DNA of 64,000 nucleotides from Lewinella sp038528965 (GCA_038528965.1 JBCBEC010000006.1:186001-250000); one strand, 5' to 3'; positions 53,401-62,164 are shown, counted from the first letter of the stretch. A program made the numbers and translations. The notes: generated by a model not told the origin, from the letters alone.

Positions 53401-53685
53401 CTCATTCGTTTCTCGCGAACGAATACGACAGATCACCACGGAACCCACCGCACGAAGGGTTGATACAAAGCCGCGCTCGTAGCCCCCTCCGAATGCACTG
53501 GTCCAACTGGTCCCATTATTATCAGAATAGAAGAGGCCCGAATAGGTGGCCGCAAAAATGCGAGATTCCGATTGTACTAAATCACGAAATTGCGCACCCG
53601 AAGGGCTAGTAAGCGGTTGCCATTGAGCGAAAGCGAGCTGCGCAGAAAACAAAAGAATAGTCAGGGGTAATATTGCTAATTTCAT
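50476..53685 (-). CDS. Large T9SS type A protein with Asp-box (BNR) repeats
   Basis: The 1069-residue protein has a signal peptide (MKLAILPLTILLFSAQLAFA). About eight Asp-box motifs S-x-D-x-G-x-x-W (SDNNGTSWTS, SSDLGETWGV, STDGGASWDN, SEDQGMTWAK, SDNNGNTWNP, SHDNGDTWQE, SADQGLNWTV) build a beta-propeller-like region to about residue 640. Then come an SdrD-like or EF-type FFDENANGTLNAGEPLLPN, a DUF7619-like beta region (YDPNDIQVDLDRI, FFDFNPPIITN) and a C-terminal type A sorting domain (SWPNPVPSGGAF, GQYYLVLE). It is likely a cell-surface protein; propellers of this type bind sugars or proteins. The ATG at 53685 was chosen over an upstream TTG. Confidence 0.88.
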   Translation of the reverse strand: MKLAILPLTILLFSAQLAFAQWQPLTSPSGAQFRDLVQSESRIFAATYSGLFYSDNNGTSWTSAFGGGYERGFVSTLRAVGSVVICRIRSRETNEYSVFISENSGDDWRELSEPGASSSIFRNLHYNGESIVYQVAGTVVFVSSDLGETWGVENTSTLPFFPNQLQVAGGLFFMTDNDYVVWQSDSSFQNWVQLPFDLEVGQLPKIYVDGDLMLVGVPEDRIFYSTDGGASWDNSASIPDFRSDNEGFWSDGDRLYTLYQRDIYASEDQGMTWAKISPLNSSYTDLLFPAGADALLVEQEAIYQSPDYGFNVTPAMAGIQGANIYNFKLVEDQLLFYNDRGLRLADVGEDEITATDVAIADLSLDEMVSGGGYYFVNEYTVSSNPYKHEIYRVAPDGTSTFIRGSTEGAWLVSDHLRYTDGKLFYFPAGGGYVYSDNNGNTWNPVQELTDNGENIYDFVRHGNTVFSAGVETVKRLREGEVNWELVTDGLNLESFPIGIGVRSMRFYSTPSALFLTFARGSDDFLEFFVSHDNGDTWQETATDLPDIIAPYSNAPQGVKNIVEIDGFHIMALRDVGIVVSADQGLNWTVYNDGLPTDVIHQLDLYDGRVIVGTGRHGFWELGASDIQLRSITGNVFFDENANGTLNAGEPLLPNVKLILADESDLAFTNEEGQYQLLFVNDGDYGPDLDNPYLESVPAQRNTADAGSLDFALQLEEDLIDFCVSLHTDRVHRPGFPMRYYLKYQNFARAVATANLQLNYYDFLQFEGASLTPSSQSDNQLYFELGSLPPLASGTIVVDFTLDVSAPLGDEVLSSLTAEISEPDANDDNNFAELEDIVVGAYDPNDIQVDLDRINPTQVANEIELEYRIRFQNTGNYPADRVVVRNKIADGLNMSSIRAIETSHPVAVERSASQELSFVFDNIQLPDSTSNEAESHGFITYRIKVDPSLMLGDTIPNQAAIFFDFNPPIITNIATTAVDDFTRTRNIAAPDTRLTSWPNPVPSGGAFQLSGSEAGPGMLMIFDALGQLIRQIEQFDPAGDQVQATGLAKGQYYLVLETQKRWWQGSVIVQ

Positions 53686-53806
53686 ACAGTTGGTGGTCAA
53701 TAAGTATACAATAGCCTGTCTTCTATTGCCCAGCAAATGTAAAGGATAGCAACAAAACTGGAATTTTTAGCCGAATGCTTAACAAAAGGAGAAGATGAGC
53801 TAGTTT

Positions 53807-54232
53807 TTACTGCTGTAGCTGAACAGTGATTACTTCCTGTTCTTGCTCGGTTAAGCCGAGCCAGTTCATGGCCTTATCTAAATTGACGAAGGGAATGATA
53901 GACAAGGCACGTTCCGAGCCGTGACGTGCGTAGGTACTGGCCTTTTGGAAATCTTCGAAACAATTCATCCCGGTATACAAGGCAATTTTCATCCTATTGG
54001 TCTTCGCCCAATATTTATCCACCGCCTTAAAGGCCTCACCGACCTGTCTAACGTCCATGTTTTGCAAGGAAGCGCCGCTAATATCAGTCAAAGCCAATAT
54101 ACGGTCCACTTCCGGTGGTATGGTGCTAAGCCAATCATCGTCGTTGCTGATCAGCTCGCTTAGTTCCATTGTTCCAGTATACTTTTCAACAAGGACCGTT
54201 CCGTTTCTGTACTGCCACACTTGATAGGCCAT
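53807..54232 (-). CDS. Hypothetical SpoIIAA/STAS-like protein
   Basis: The 141-residue cytosolic protein starts MAYQVWQYRNGTVLVEKYTG. It has the flow of SpoIIAA-like domains: a strand, ILALTDISGASLQNMDVRQV (the usual LIDLSG-like strand and helix), and RALSIIPFVNLDKAMNWLGL near the end. No catalytic site is evident. ATG at 54232 is preferred to a TTG 18 codons upstream. It stands alone, with about 120 bp on each side. Confidence 0.6.
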   Translation of the reverse strand: MAYQVWQYRNGTVLVEKYTGTMELSELISNDDDWLSTIPPEVDRILALTDISGASLQNMDVRQVGEAFKAVDKYWAKTNRMKIALYTGMNCFEDFQKASTYARHGSERALSIIPFVNLDKAMNWLGLTEQEQEVITVQLQQ

Positions 54233-54350
54233 AAGTAGCAATTTAGCTATTAAAAAATGCACAAGCACGCTATCACTACTAATCAAATGTAGTAAATCTT
54301 AACGGAACACTTACATAATTTTCATATAAGTCAATTTCTTCAAGTCCGCT

Positions 54351-55523
54351 TTAGCCCACTAATTCCTCCGTTGCTCTCCTGGCGGAGCGCGCAGCGGCGT
54401 GTACACTCCCCCAGTCACTTCCGGTAGTATAGGCATCACCGGCAAAAAAGAGTTTATTATCCACCGACTCCCCTAGCGCCCTTAACCTGCGCCAATCTTC
54501 CTGATCGTAGACGTACGCGCCTCCAATGTGGGGCTCGGCATTCCAATTTTGGAAGGTATGCTTGATATAATTAGTAGATGCTTGGCCATTGTAAATCTCG
54601 TCTAGCTCGTTGAGCATAAACTCAATCAAATCACTGTCATTGGCAGAGCGATCCAGATAAGGAGTGGCTCCAATTCCTACAGCAAAAAGGCCCATGATGT
54701 GCTCGGTAGTATCTTGCCCATAAGCAGCATCATAATACAGCTTCTGCCCTGCCGTTTCTGGGGTAATATCAAAGGCCGTAAATGCTGGATAGAAATTCTC
54801 CGAAAAAGCGATAAAAGCTTTGCATCCATCCCAAACCGTAACGTTCTCAATGGCCTCTTGCTTATCACCGCTCAGTGCTGGTTTAAAACGGATGGTCCCA
54901 CGCTGCAGTATTTTCACCGGCACACTCACGATCACCCGATCAGCGGTGAATTCTTCGTCGGCAGTCTTGACAACAACCTGATCACCAGAATAATCAACAG
55001 ACTCAATGACCTTGTTGTAGGCAATTTGTGAGGCGACTGAAGGAACAATGTACTCATCAAAAAAGTCGAACCAGGTGGCATTGACGAATTTCTGGTCAAT
55101 GGTGAAGCCTACCTCCGCCAGGCTTACCTCTGCACCTTCGTACAAAGCGTAGTCCACACTTGGGTCATAGGGGGTGGTATTGATGTTCACTTGGATGGTA
55201 TCGTCATTGACGATCTCATCAAAGACGCCGCGTTCCACGTGTAGCCATTCTGCTCCTAGCGGAATGGGGAAGCTAGCAAAATCGCGCGTTGTCTTCATCC
55301 GCCCGCCGTAGGTAGAAGAAGCTTCCAGTATTTGTACTTCTATCCCTTGCTGGGTCAATAAATAAGCGGAGGCCAAACCGGCCGCACCCGCGCCAATAAC
55401 GATCACCTTATTGATCGAGCCATTAGTCGTAATCGTTTCTTTTTCGCAGGAACTAAGCATCGCCTGGGCAGGGAAGCCTACACCTAGCACGCCACACATT
55501 TTGAGGAACTCTTTTCTAGTCAT
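54351..55523 (-). CDS. Flavin monoamine oxidase family FAD enzyme, lipid-anchored
   Basis: The 390-residue protein has an RK-type Tat-like signal MTRKEFLKMCGVLGVGFPAQ followed by a lipobox (LSSC, about residue 26), then the FAD-binding IVIGAGAAGLASAYLL and GGRMKTTRDF typical of monoamine oxidase/polyamine oxidase-like amine oxidases. The C-terminal FAD motif is LFFAGDAYTTGSDWGSVHAA. It probably oxidises an amine on the outside of the inner membrane; the substrate is unknown. The start is ATG at 55523. Confidence 0.88.
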   Translation of the reverse strand: MTRKEFLKMCGVLGVGFPAQAMLSSCEKETITTNGSINKVIVIGAGAAGLASAYLLTQQGIEVQILEASSTYGGRMKTTRDFASFPIPLGAEWLHVERGVFDEIVNDDTIQVNINTTPYDPSVDYALYEGAEVSLAEVGFTIDQKFVNATWFDFFDEYIVPSVASQIAYNKVIESVDYSGDQVVVKTADEEFTADRVIVSVPVKILQRGTIRFKPALSGDKQEAIENVTVWDGCKAFIAFSENFYPAFTAFDITPETAGQKLYYDAAYGQDTTEHIMGLFAVGIGATPYLDRSANDSDLIEFMLNELDEIYNGQASTNYIKHTFQNWNAEPHIGGAYVYDQEDWRRLRALGESVDNKLFFAGDAYTTGSDWGSVHAAARSARRATEELVG

Positions 55524-55666
55524 GTTTTTCGCAATTTCGAAGCTGCTAATATTACAAAACTAGTTTTGTAAATGAGTATGCACTCATTTAATCCATTAGC
55601 GGCAACAATCACCTGATTACCGGTAAGGATTCACCCGATGAGTGGAAAACCTACTAATACACGCTG

Positions 55667-56056
55667 CTACACTATTCTGAATCTTTTGCTCTGGATCAGT
55701 CCAATCAGTAGAACAATCACGTATGCCCACAGTACCCAGGCGCCCAGCACAATGACTTGATCCACATTCAGGGTGGGAAAGACGACCTCATGAAGTTTTA
55801 CACAAAACACATCACCAAGCATACCGGGTACCGCCATCAGTACGCTACTGTTTAACAAATCACTACCCGAAAGTCGGTAATGATTGAACACCTGATTCAT
55901 TAAGACATACAGCAAGGGAACAGTTGCCAGGAAGAAGCCTCCCATTAGCATCGTATTGTCAATTAGAAAAAAGGTATGACCAAAAAACCGGAAACTTAGA
56001 GTAGCCAGAAACCAAACGGAAAAACCAAAAAGAAGGCTGAAAGATGGATAGTTCAT
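55667..56056 (-). CDS. DUF5367 family membrane protein
   Basis: The 129-residue protein has four hydrophobic helices (about 7-26, 33-54, 70-90, 100-121) and phrases FGFSVWFLATLSFRFFGHTFF and WVLWAYVIVLLIGLIQS typical of DUF5367 proteins. Function unknown. It lies 80 bp before the fragment of a Crp/Fnr regulator. Confidence 0.72.
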   Translation of the reverse strand: MNYPSFSLLFGFSVWFLATLSFRFFGHTFFLIDNTMLMGGFFLATVPLLYVLMNQVFNHYRLSGSDLLNSSVLMAVPGMLGDVFCVKLHEVVFPTLNVDQVIVLGAWVLWAYVIVLLIGLIQSKRFRIV

Positions 56057-56120
56057 AATGCATTGCTTTGATTATGAACTCAAAATTAGCGCCCCCCGCA
56101 AGCGAATAAAATGACGAAAG

Positions 56121-56288
56121 TTAAGAAGACCTCCGATTGATGCGGCTTCTAATCCTGCTCAGACTCTCGGCCTTGACTCCGATGTAACTAGCCAATTGGT
56201 AGAGTGGAACGCGCTGTAGCAAATCAGGGTTGTGGTGGAGCAGATTGAGGTAGCGCTGTTCCGGACTTGACAGTATGTAAGTGGATAG
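56121..56288 (-). pseudogene. C-terminal fragment of a Crp/Fnr family regulator
   Basis: The reverse strand from about 56288 to the TAA at 56121 reads LSSPEQRYLNLLHHNPDLL, then QRVPLYQLASYIGVKAESLS and RIRSRINRRSS. This is the conserved DNA-binding C-terminus of Bacteroidota Crp/Fnr regulators. An in-frame TAG at 56291-56289 closes the frame, no start codon exists and the cyclic-nucleotide-binding half is absent; the next gene begins at 56306 instead. It is a remnant left by deletion, not a working regulator. Confidence 0.85.
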
Positions 56289-56305
56289 CTATAAGACCGT
56301 TTCTG

Positions 56306-56647
56306 CTACTCGCCTTGTATTTCGATATAGTGCGAATGACCACCAGATTGATCACCGTTCAACCAATTCCAGGCGTATTTTATTTCCAGGAGGCCTTCCG
56401 CGTTTTTACTCAGTCTTCCTTTTGACTCGCCAGCTAATAATTGCCCCTCGGCAGTCAGGCACTGGTAGAGCATCTCTATTTGGTCTTCGCTGACTTGTTT
56501 TCCCAAGAGGTAGCCTTCCTGAATTTTTCCACCACTGTAGGTGCCGGTGATGGTTTGTCCTTGCTGATGATAGTGGAACAGGGTTTCGCTGGAGGAGACG
56601 CCTACTGCGTTTGCGGCAGTCCGGAATTTTTTATCGTTGAGGTTCAT
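56306..56647 (-). CDS. Hypothetical protein, 'n-acetylglutamate synthase'-like small protein
   Basis: The 113-residue protein starts MNLNDKKFRTAANAVGVSSS and has repeated beta strands (ITGTYSGGKIQEGYLLGKQ, EIKYAWNWLNGD). Small Bacteroidota proteins of this type are often labelled n-acetylglutamate synthase, but there is no GNAT motif to support that name. Function unknown. Its stop is 18 bp from the Crp/Fnr remnant, whose lost part it now replaces. Confidence 0.68.
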   Translation of the reverse strand: MNLNDKKFRTAANAVGVSSSETLFHYHQQGQTITGTYSGGKIQEGYLLGKQVSEDQIEMLYQCLTAEGQLLAGESKGRLSKNAEGLLEIKYAWNWLNGDQSGGHSHYIEIQGE

Positions 56648-56719
56648 GATCGATGTTTCTTATCAATGTTATTACTTGGTTTTGCTGTAAAGTAATTAAG
56701 GTTAAGCCTATTGTGACAG

Positions 56720-56739
56720 AGACGCATTGCAATGCGTCT
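56720..56739. repeat. 20-bp perfect palindrome
   Basis: AGACGCATTG joined to CAATGCGTCT makes a perfect palindrome with no loop, 7 bp past the stop of the hydrolase gene. It resembles short dispersed palindromic elements found in Bacteroidota intergenic regions, and could act as a terminator for the upstream gene. Confidence 0.6.
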
Positions 56740-56746
56740 TTACTTC

Positions 56747-57376
56747 TTAATACTCCAGCCTTTCGTTGATAATCTGACTGATCTCTTCTGCTCTATCCAC
56801 AATCATAAAATGCGCTCCGTTTTCGATTAATATTGTATTCCCTTGGGGTGGAAGTAACTTATCATTTGTTCCTCCAATTTTAAGTAAGGGAGTGGTGAGT
56901 TTAGTCGTGTTCTGCCAAGTGAGTAGTGCATTCACAGCCCACTTAGCAAATTTCAGGTCCGTATCATTAAGAATTTCGTTTAGGAGAGCCTTTCGCTTTG
57001 CACCAAACACCCAACTGGCCAACATTCTTGGAGGATCAAACAATGGGTAAGGTATCCACTTTACCAGCTTCGTTTTTCCTAATAGGCGGTAGACCGTACT
57101 CAATTCATCTTTAGTCTCTACGGATGAGATTAAGATTGTGAGATTTGGCTGCAGTACCTTACTCATTTCTACCGCAACCAGGCCTCCGAAGCTTACTCCT
57201 AGTAGCGCAAATGGTTCTGCTTGATTTACTTTTTCGGCCATCCTCAAGGCATAGGACTCCAGTGGCTCATTGGTTCTCGGTTTTAACCATTGGAGCGCAA
57301 TGAGCTCACCCTGCAACTCTAGATAACTGAATACTCTTTCATCCGCTCCTAAGCCACTTATGGCGTAAATTTTCAT
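56747..57376 (-). CDS. Alpha/beta hydrolase
   Basis: The 209-residue protein has the nucleophile elbow GVSFGG (about residues 59-64), the acid in GTNDKLLPPQ and the final His in ENGAHFMIVD. Family range is broad (esterases, thioesterases, lactonases). The start is ATG at 57376. It is a single gene between a palindrome and the membrane protein cluster. Confidence 0.83.
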   Translation of the reverse strand: MKIYAISGLGADERVFSYLELQGELIALQWLKPRTNEPLESYALRMAEKVNQAEPFALLGVSFGGLVAVEMSKVLQPNLTILISSVETKDELSTVYRLLGKTKLVKWIPYPLFDPPRMLASWVFGAKRKALLNEILNDTDLKFAKWAVNALLTWQNTTKLTTPLLKIGGTNDKLLPPQGNTILIENGAHFMIVDRAEEISQIINERLEY

Positions 57377-57551
57377 TGCTGGTTTGACTTACACATCATA
57401 CAATGTACAGCAAATCATTGTCGCCGAACAAGGCTAGGAAGAAGAATATTGCTATTTCATCCATTCTTCGCCTTGTATAGCTATTGTGGGTAAAAACTAA
57501 CTCTAATCGCTGAACCTAGTCAAGCTGAGTAAAGAGCGCATCGTAGCATTT

Positions 57552-57956
57552 TTAGGGTGCGCTAAAGTCCCTTGGCCGAAGGAATAGCGCAAACTCTGTC
57601 ACCAATAACACAAACACTACCGCTATAATTTTCATCGCCAACAAGATGGGTTCACCTGATAATAGGTAGGGAAGGAAGAAAATAGCTAGCCATATAACCT
57701 TGTAGATGAGCTGTACCGCAAAAATGCCAATGAATTGAAAGGGCCGATAAATACCCAAAAAGGAGCTTAGACCGATTGCTAACCAAATACTGCCCAGGAT
57801 CATCATTACCGCATAGTCTTGTTCAGGCCACAGAAGATGAGCTTCTGCGGTGGCCGGGAAAAAGACGATTAAAAAGCCTGGAATACCCGCACAGGCTACA
57901 TTGATAGCGTACATCACTTTTAGAATACGAGCCTTACTCGTCTTTGCGGCGTCCAT
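57552..57956 (-). CDS. Hypothetical four-helix membrane protein
   Basis: The 134-residue protein has four predicted transmembrane helices (about 14-33, 49-66, 76-96, 104-124). No motif recognised. It is 43 bp downstream of another small membrane protein gene and follows a TetR gene, so the three may form one operon. Confidence 0.65.
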   Translation of the reverse strand: MDAAKTSKARILKVMYAINVACAGIPGFLIVFFPATAEAHLLWPEQDYAVMMILGSIWLAIGLSSFLGIYRPFQFIGIFAVQLIYKVIWLAIFFLPYLLSGEPILLAMKIIAVVFVLLVTEFALFLRPRDFSAP

Positions 57957-57999
57957 TATAATTATGTTTTAGATGGGTGTTAGTAGTCGATTTCGTACT

Positions 58000-58440
58000 T
58001 CAATCTGTTGTTGCTTGTTCGTCTTGAGCAGGTCGCCAAAGCGGTCCCACTGCTACCAGTAGCACAATGATATTAAACCACGCATTGGAAGTATTGCCAG
58101 AGGTAACAGAACCGAGGCTATCCAGGAAGAACCAGCAGAGCATACTCACTAATATGGCTTTACGAATTTCCTCCGGTACCTTGTCGTACACCCAAGCGCG
58201 CAAACACAGAATGAGTACTCCCCACCCTAGTAGAAAACCACCAGTGAGGGCTGACAAAAAGCGGGTATCTGGTGAGCTATAGGTAGTGGCACCATCAATG
58301 GGAAAACTGAGTAAGTCCAAGGTGAGACGGGCAGGCTCCAAAGTTGCCTCCATGGTACCCAAAAAGAAGACAGGAGCAAAAGACCAAACCACAAAGGCGG
58401 TGATCAATAACCAAAACTTGTGAAAAGCTTGTGACATCAT
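58000..58440 (-). CDS. Hypothetical membrane protein
   Basis: The 146-residue protein has four hydrophobic segments (about 9-26, 56-80, 91-110, 116-130). No family is recognised. ATG at 58440 is chosen; a TTG lies 12 codons upstream. It is located 87 bp after the TetR gene. Confidence 0.6.
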   Translation of the reverse strand: MMSQAFHKFWLLITAFVVWSFAPVFFLGTMEATLEPARLTLDLLSFPIDGATTYSSPDTRFLSALTGGFLLGWGVLILCLRAWVYDKVPEEIRKAILVSMLCWFFLDSLGSVTSGNTSNAWFNIIVLLVAVGPLWRPAQDEQATTD

Positions 58441-58527
58441 TGCTAAGCATTGAATGAGTGCAGCCACACGGGCCAAATGATGTCATAAACTTAGAGGAAG
58501 CAGAGCGTAATCTCTAGACGCTACCGT

Positions 58528-59073
58528 TTAGCGGGTGGTCGGTTGCTTGGCATTCCGAAATGCGCGCACCAGTCCTTTAAACTCGGCGAAGTAGTCGTTG
58601 AGCCAGCTGTGGTTTAAGTTTTCTGCGGTGATACGCAGGTAGAAATTTTCGATCCCCAATTTAAAAACAAGAGCCGCCAAATAGGAGTGGTCGTTTAAGT
58701 CAACAATCTTAGACCAGATGCCCATGATAGCTGGTGTAGCGATGACGGAAACGTTTTCAAAGCACGATTTAAAAAGCGGGTTTTCACGGTGAAAGCGAAG
58801 TTGCCGATTAAAGAGCAAATCCACTTTATGGAATACTAGAATATCAACGAGCTCCTCTTGATTTTCGCATTGAACTTCTTTTTCTGCTATTAGCTTAGCT
58901 TGCGCCAAATGGTAATCCAGCAACAGCTGGGTGAATATTTCGCTATCGCTGAAATAATGGTAGAAGCCAGACTTATTTCGCTGTAGCTGTTTTGCCAGTC
59001 GCTCTACTTTTAGGCTGGTAGGGCCATATAGAGCGAAGTTCTCATAACCTAATTTTATCCACTGCTCCCTCAT
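58528..59073 (-). CDS. TetR/AcrR family transcriptional regulator
   Basis: The 181-residue protein has an N-terminal HTH of TetR type (LGYENFALYGPTSLKVERLA then LQRNKSGFYHYFSDSEIFTQ) and an all-helical ligand domain. It probably controls the two membrane proteins downstream (58000-58440 and 57552-57956). The start is ATG at 59073. Confidence 0.85.
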   Translation of the reverse strand: MREQWIKLGYENFALYGPTSLKVERLAKQLQRNKSGFYHYFSDSEIFTQLLLDYHLAQAKLIAEKEVQCENQEELVDILVFHKVDLLFNRQLRFHRENPLFKSCFENVSVIATPAIMGIWSKIVDLNDHSYLAALVFKLGIENFYLRITAENLNHSWLNDYFAEFKGLVRAFRNAKQPTTR

Positions 59074-59181
59074 TGTTAGACCGTTTGCTTTTCATGCCTG
59101 AGGCACCATTCACAACACAAGTTAAATCAGTCTCACAAATTTATTCAGAAAATGAATTGGCGGCTGCTTCATCGCCACGCA

Positions 59182-60953
59182 TTAGTGAATCTCTTTACCC
59201 ATTTTGGTAGCGAGTGCTGCATTTGGAGTAGGAATATATAAACCTAAGCAAGTAAGCCAGAAGGTCCAACCTAGATAAAGCTGTCGTTGAATGGCGCCCC
59301 AATAATGGTGTACAAACTCCGGTATTACCGGCCTGCTCATGAGTAAGCCAATGGCCAGCAACATCAATAGAAAGCAAATTGTCGATAGCCACCGAAGCCG
59401 TGCGAACGGTGCCTTACGCCAAAGAACTACAACTAAGAAGGGACCAGCAATACTCAGGATGATAACATTAGCAAAGAAACTGTAAAGCGCATTAGGAAAA
59501 GGAAACAAGGAAGTGCCTACTAGTGATAAAATGATAAAGAAGATAGAAAGTACAGGTACCACGCTGACCTGCACACCCCGACAGTAGCGATAGAGCTGCC
59601 AGGCAAAAGGCAACATTAGCAGGGCTATTGAAAATTGTATTCCTGCCATAAACGTACCAGAGGCGCTGTAAAAAGAATCCAAGGTGGTCAAGGCATCACG
59701 AATGGGATCGTATTTAGCATGCATCCGGCCAGCAAGAAATTGGCCCAGCCAAAACACTACAGTAATGGCCAAACCCGCAAAGCGCAGGTAAGCAGAAGCA
59801 TATTGCATGAAACTTCTCCTACCAAGTAGCAAAACCACCAAACCAAAGCCAAATACCAAAGCTGCTTGCCAGCATCTATTCATAGAAACCGCAAAGGGTT
59901 TGCCCTTACAGATATCATGTACATGGCGCAAGATGTCTTCCTTTCTTAAGACTATACCGTTGGTGGCATAAGCAATGGTCAAGCTATCTGCGGGGTAGTA
60001 TACTAAGCTCGACTCGGAGGCTTTATAGCCGCCAGTGTGACCATAACCTACCCCTTCTTGCGAAGAAAATTGCATAATGCCTAAGCCGTAGAAGGCATCG
60101 CCGGTGGGCAACATTTGTTGTAAGCTGTTTTCTGAAATCAACTGACCGCCAAATAAGGCTTCAATGAACCTTACCATGTCTTGTACCGTGCCAACAATGC
60201 CACCAGCACCGGCGGGAATTAAACCACTAAACTCGCCCTCATCAACCAGCTGCCACTGCTTATCATAGCGATAGGAATAAGCTTTATTGGCTACACTATC
60301 CAGTGCCCCTACGCCAAAGTAAGTGCTGGTAAGTCCTAGCTTGGTAGCAATACGATTAGACAATGAAAGGCCATAGTTGTTGCCGTCCAATTGTTCGATG
60401 ATATAGCCCAGCAGTAGGTAGTTGGAGTTGCTGTAATTAAAACTGGTACCCGGCAGAAAATCAGATGGGTGCTCGGCGATGTGATCAAGCATAAAAGCTG
60501 AAGTCATCGGCTCGTTAATCTCAGCATCCCAATCTTCGCTGCTGACATTTTGGGTAAAGTCGTGGATGCCACTACTGTGTTCTAGCATCTGCTGAATGCT
60601 GATGATTTCAGCATTTGGAATAGTGGGGTAGAACTGAGGGTAGTTTGTAATGACAGGCGACCTTCTTCTACCAACTGCATTATCATCACCGCGGTGTACA
60701 TCTTGGTAATGGACCATATGCGGTAGTTGGTGGCTACATCTGCAGGAATACTCGTTTCGTCATTTATCAGTCTGAATCCGATGGCCCGGCTATAAACTAC
60801 TCGTCCGTTTTGAGAGACAACGATACTCCCCATGGCCTCATTTCGTTGTTCGAGTGCAGCGAAAAGTTGATCTAGTTTGGTGGTATCGATACTGGCAGCA
60901 AGAGCGGTGGGAACAGCAATTAGTAATGCCAGAAAAAGTACAAATGGCTTCAT
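59182..60953 (-). pseudogene. Serine hydrolase (AmpC-like) with a membrane domain, frameshifted
   Basis: The gene is split into two frames. The first, from ATG at 60953, has a signal peptide and the SxxK motif (RIWSITKMYTA) and ends early near 60582. The second holds the rest: LEHSSGIHDF, FNYSNSNYLLLGYII (YxN motif) and GYGHTGGYKAS (HTG), then about six transmembrane helices with a DUF998-like layout. The reading frame must change near 60634-60637. Restoring one copy of a TCAG direct repeat at that place gives the expected LSQFYPTIP. The intact protein would be about 591 residues. It is either a genuine pseudogene or a sequencing error. Confidence 0.85.
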
Positions 60954-61054
60954 TGTGAGAAGTGGATGATTTGCGCCAAAAGTACTCGGAAGCCCCGTGT
61001 AAACTGAACAAAGTCACCTGCCAATAAGGCGACATTTTTATGACAGCCACCCTG

Positions 61055-61627
61055 TCACAAGATCCTAGGAAAGAACTTTGGACAATCCTGTTCTTTATCG
61101 ATACTAATGCTGGTGAGAATAACGACTAGGGTGCTAAAGGAAACAAATAAGGCATAGCAAATGATTACCGGCAGCGGAATGGCACCATTGCCCCGCCCAA
61201 CTACCAGGAAAATGATGACGGTAAGAAAAAACAGGACTGGCGTAGCCACAATCTGAAAACTAATAATCTTACGGCCCAGGCTATTCACTCCTTCGTCCTG
61301 CCGATTGAAAAGGAAGATCAAGGTGGGTAAGATGAGATTACCCAAAGGCAGCAAGAACACGCTCAGAACACTGAAGTTCATGAGTCGCACTTTATGCCAA
61401 TAATCGGCGGGGAATGCACTAGCGAGTCCATTCACAACAAGTAGCTCACTACTTTCTACCTGCAAAGCTTTCGCCAGGGCCTTAATTGTGTACGGGGCGC
61501 CTGTGGATACTCCTTTTTCGATGCGTTGAATGGTTCTAACAGAGATACCAGAGGCATGCGATAGCTCTTCCTGAGTGAGGCTCTTGCGTCTTCTGAGTTC
61601 TTTTAGAGACTTGGGTTTTGTTTCCAA
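61055..61627 (-). CDS. XRE-family HTH regulator with C-terminal membrane domain
   Basis: The 190-residue protein has residues 8-62 forming an XRE helix-turn-helix (SLTQEELSHASGISVRTIQR). The rest, starting near residue 80, has three hydrophobic segments resembling DUF4870-type membrane regulators. Start: TTG at 61627 (METKPKSLKE) is the only suitable codon; the frame is closed upstream by a TAA within five codons. It lies directly upstream of the broken serine hydrolase, 101 bp away, so it may regulate or belong with it. Confidence 0.83.
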   Translation of the reverse strand: METKPKSLKELRRRKSLTQEELSHASGISVRTIQRIEKGVSTGAPYTIKALAKALQVESSELLVVNGLASAFPADYWHKVRLMNFSVLSVFLLPLGNLILPTLIFLFNRQDEGVNSLGRKIISFQIVATPVLFFLTVIIFLVVGRGNGAIPLPVIICYALFVSFSTLVVILTSISIDKEQDCPKFFPRIL

Positions 61628-61661
61628 GGGTGAATGTCTTTATTGTTTGCTTGCAGTCAAC

Positions 61662-62042
61662 TCAATTACCACTCTGCACCAGCGGCCGAAACCCGCCGTA
61701 CACCATCCGCGCCGCATCAAAGATCATCCTTGAAGGGTCCGTCAACGGACCTACCAGATCTGCCATTCTAGGGTCAGTAGGAACCTTCGCGTTGGCCCGG
61801 TCGCGTACCTCGCGGGAGGGGAAAACTACCCAGCCGAAGATTATAACCTCATCTGCTGTAGCATTTACCGCTTCGGCGAAAGAACGGGTGCCTTCTAAAT
61901 GTAAATCATCTCCAACGTACTCAAAGTAGGCCAAAGCACCGTATTCTTTCCAAACAGTGGCCACTGTTTGTGCCACCCGTTGGTACTCCTCCAGGTGTTG
62001 GCGGGGTATGGGTAGGATGAATCCGTCGATGTAGTTAGTCAT
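61662..62042 (-). CDS. DUF1428 family protein
   Basis: The 126-residue protein has the family start YIDGFILPIPRQHLEEYQRV and the phrases FEYVGDDLHLEG, IIFGWVVFPS and MVYGGFRPLV. DUF1428 is a small dimeric alpha/beta barrel-like fold of unknown role (YbaA in E. coli). The start is ATG at 62042. It is downstream of the HxlR gene on the same strand, 122 bp away, a common pairing of small stress-response genes. Confidence 0.88.
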   Translation of the reverse strand: MTNYIDGFILPIPRQHLEEYQRVAQTVATVWKEYGALAYFEYVGDDLHLEGTRSFAEAVNATADEVIIFGWVVFPSREVRDRANAKVPTDPRMADLVGPLTDPSRMIFDAARMVYGGFRPLVQSGN

Positions 62043-62164
62043 GGTTTTACTGCTTTAATCAGTCTGTAGTTAAGAGCACTATTTATCAACTCTCTCGCCC
62101 CTGCTATTGATATAGATCGTTTGCAGCCCTTAAGCTTGCCTACCACATAATTGGCCCATCAAAG

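Noticed and set aside
57420..57480. Inverted repeat CAAGGC...GCCTTG near the alpha/beta hydrolase start
   Set aside because: The left arm has a 6-base interruption and no T tract follows; too weak to call a terminator or operator.
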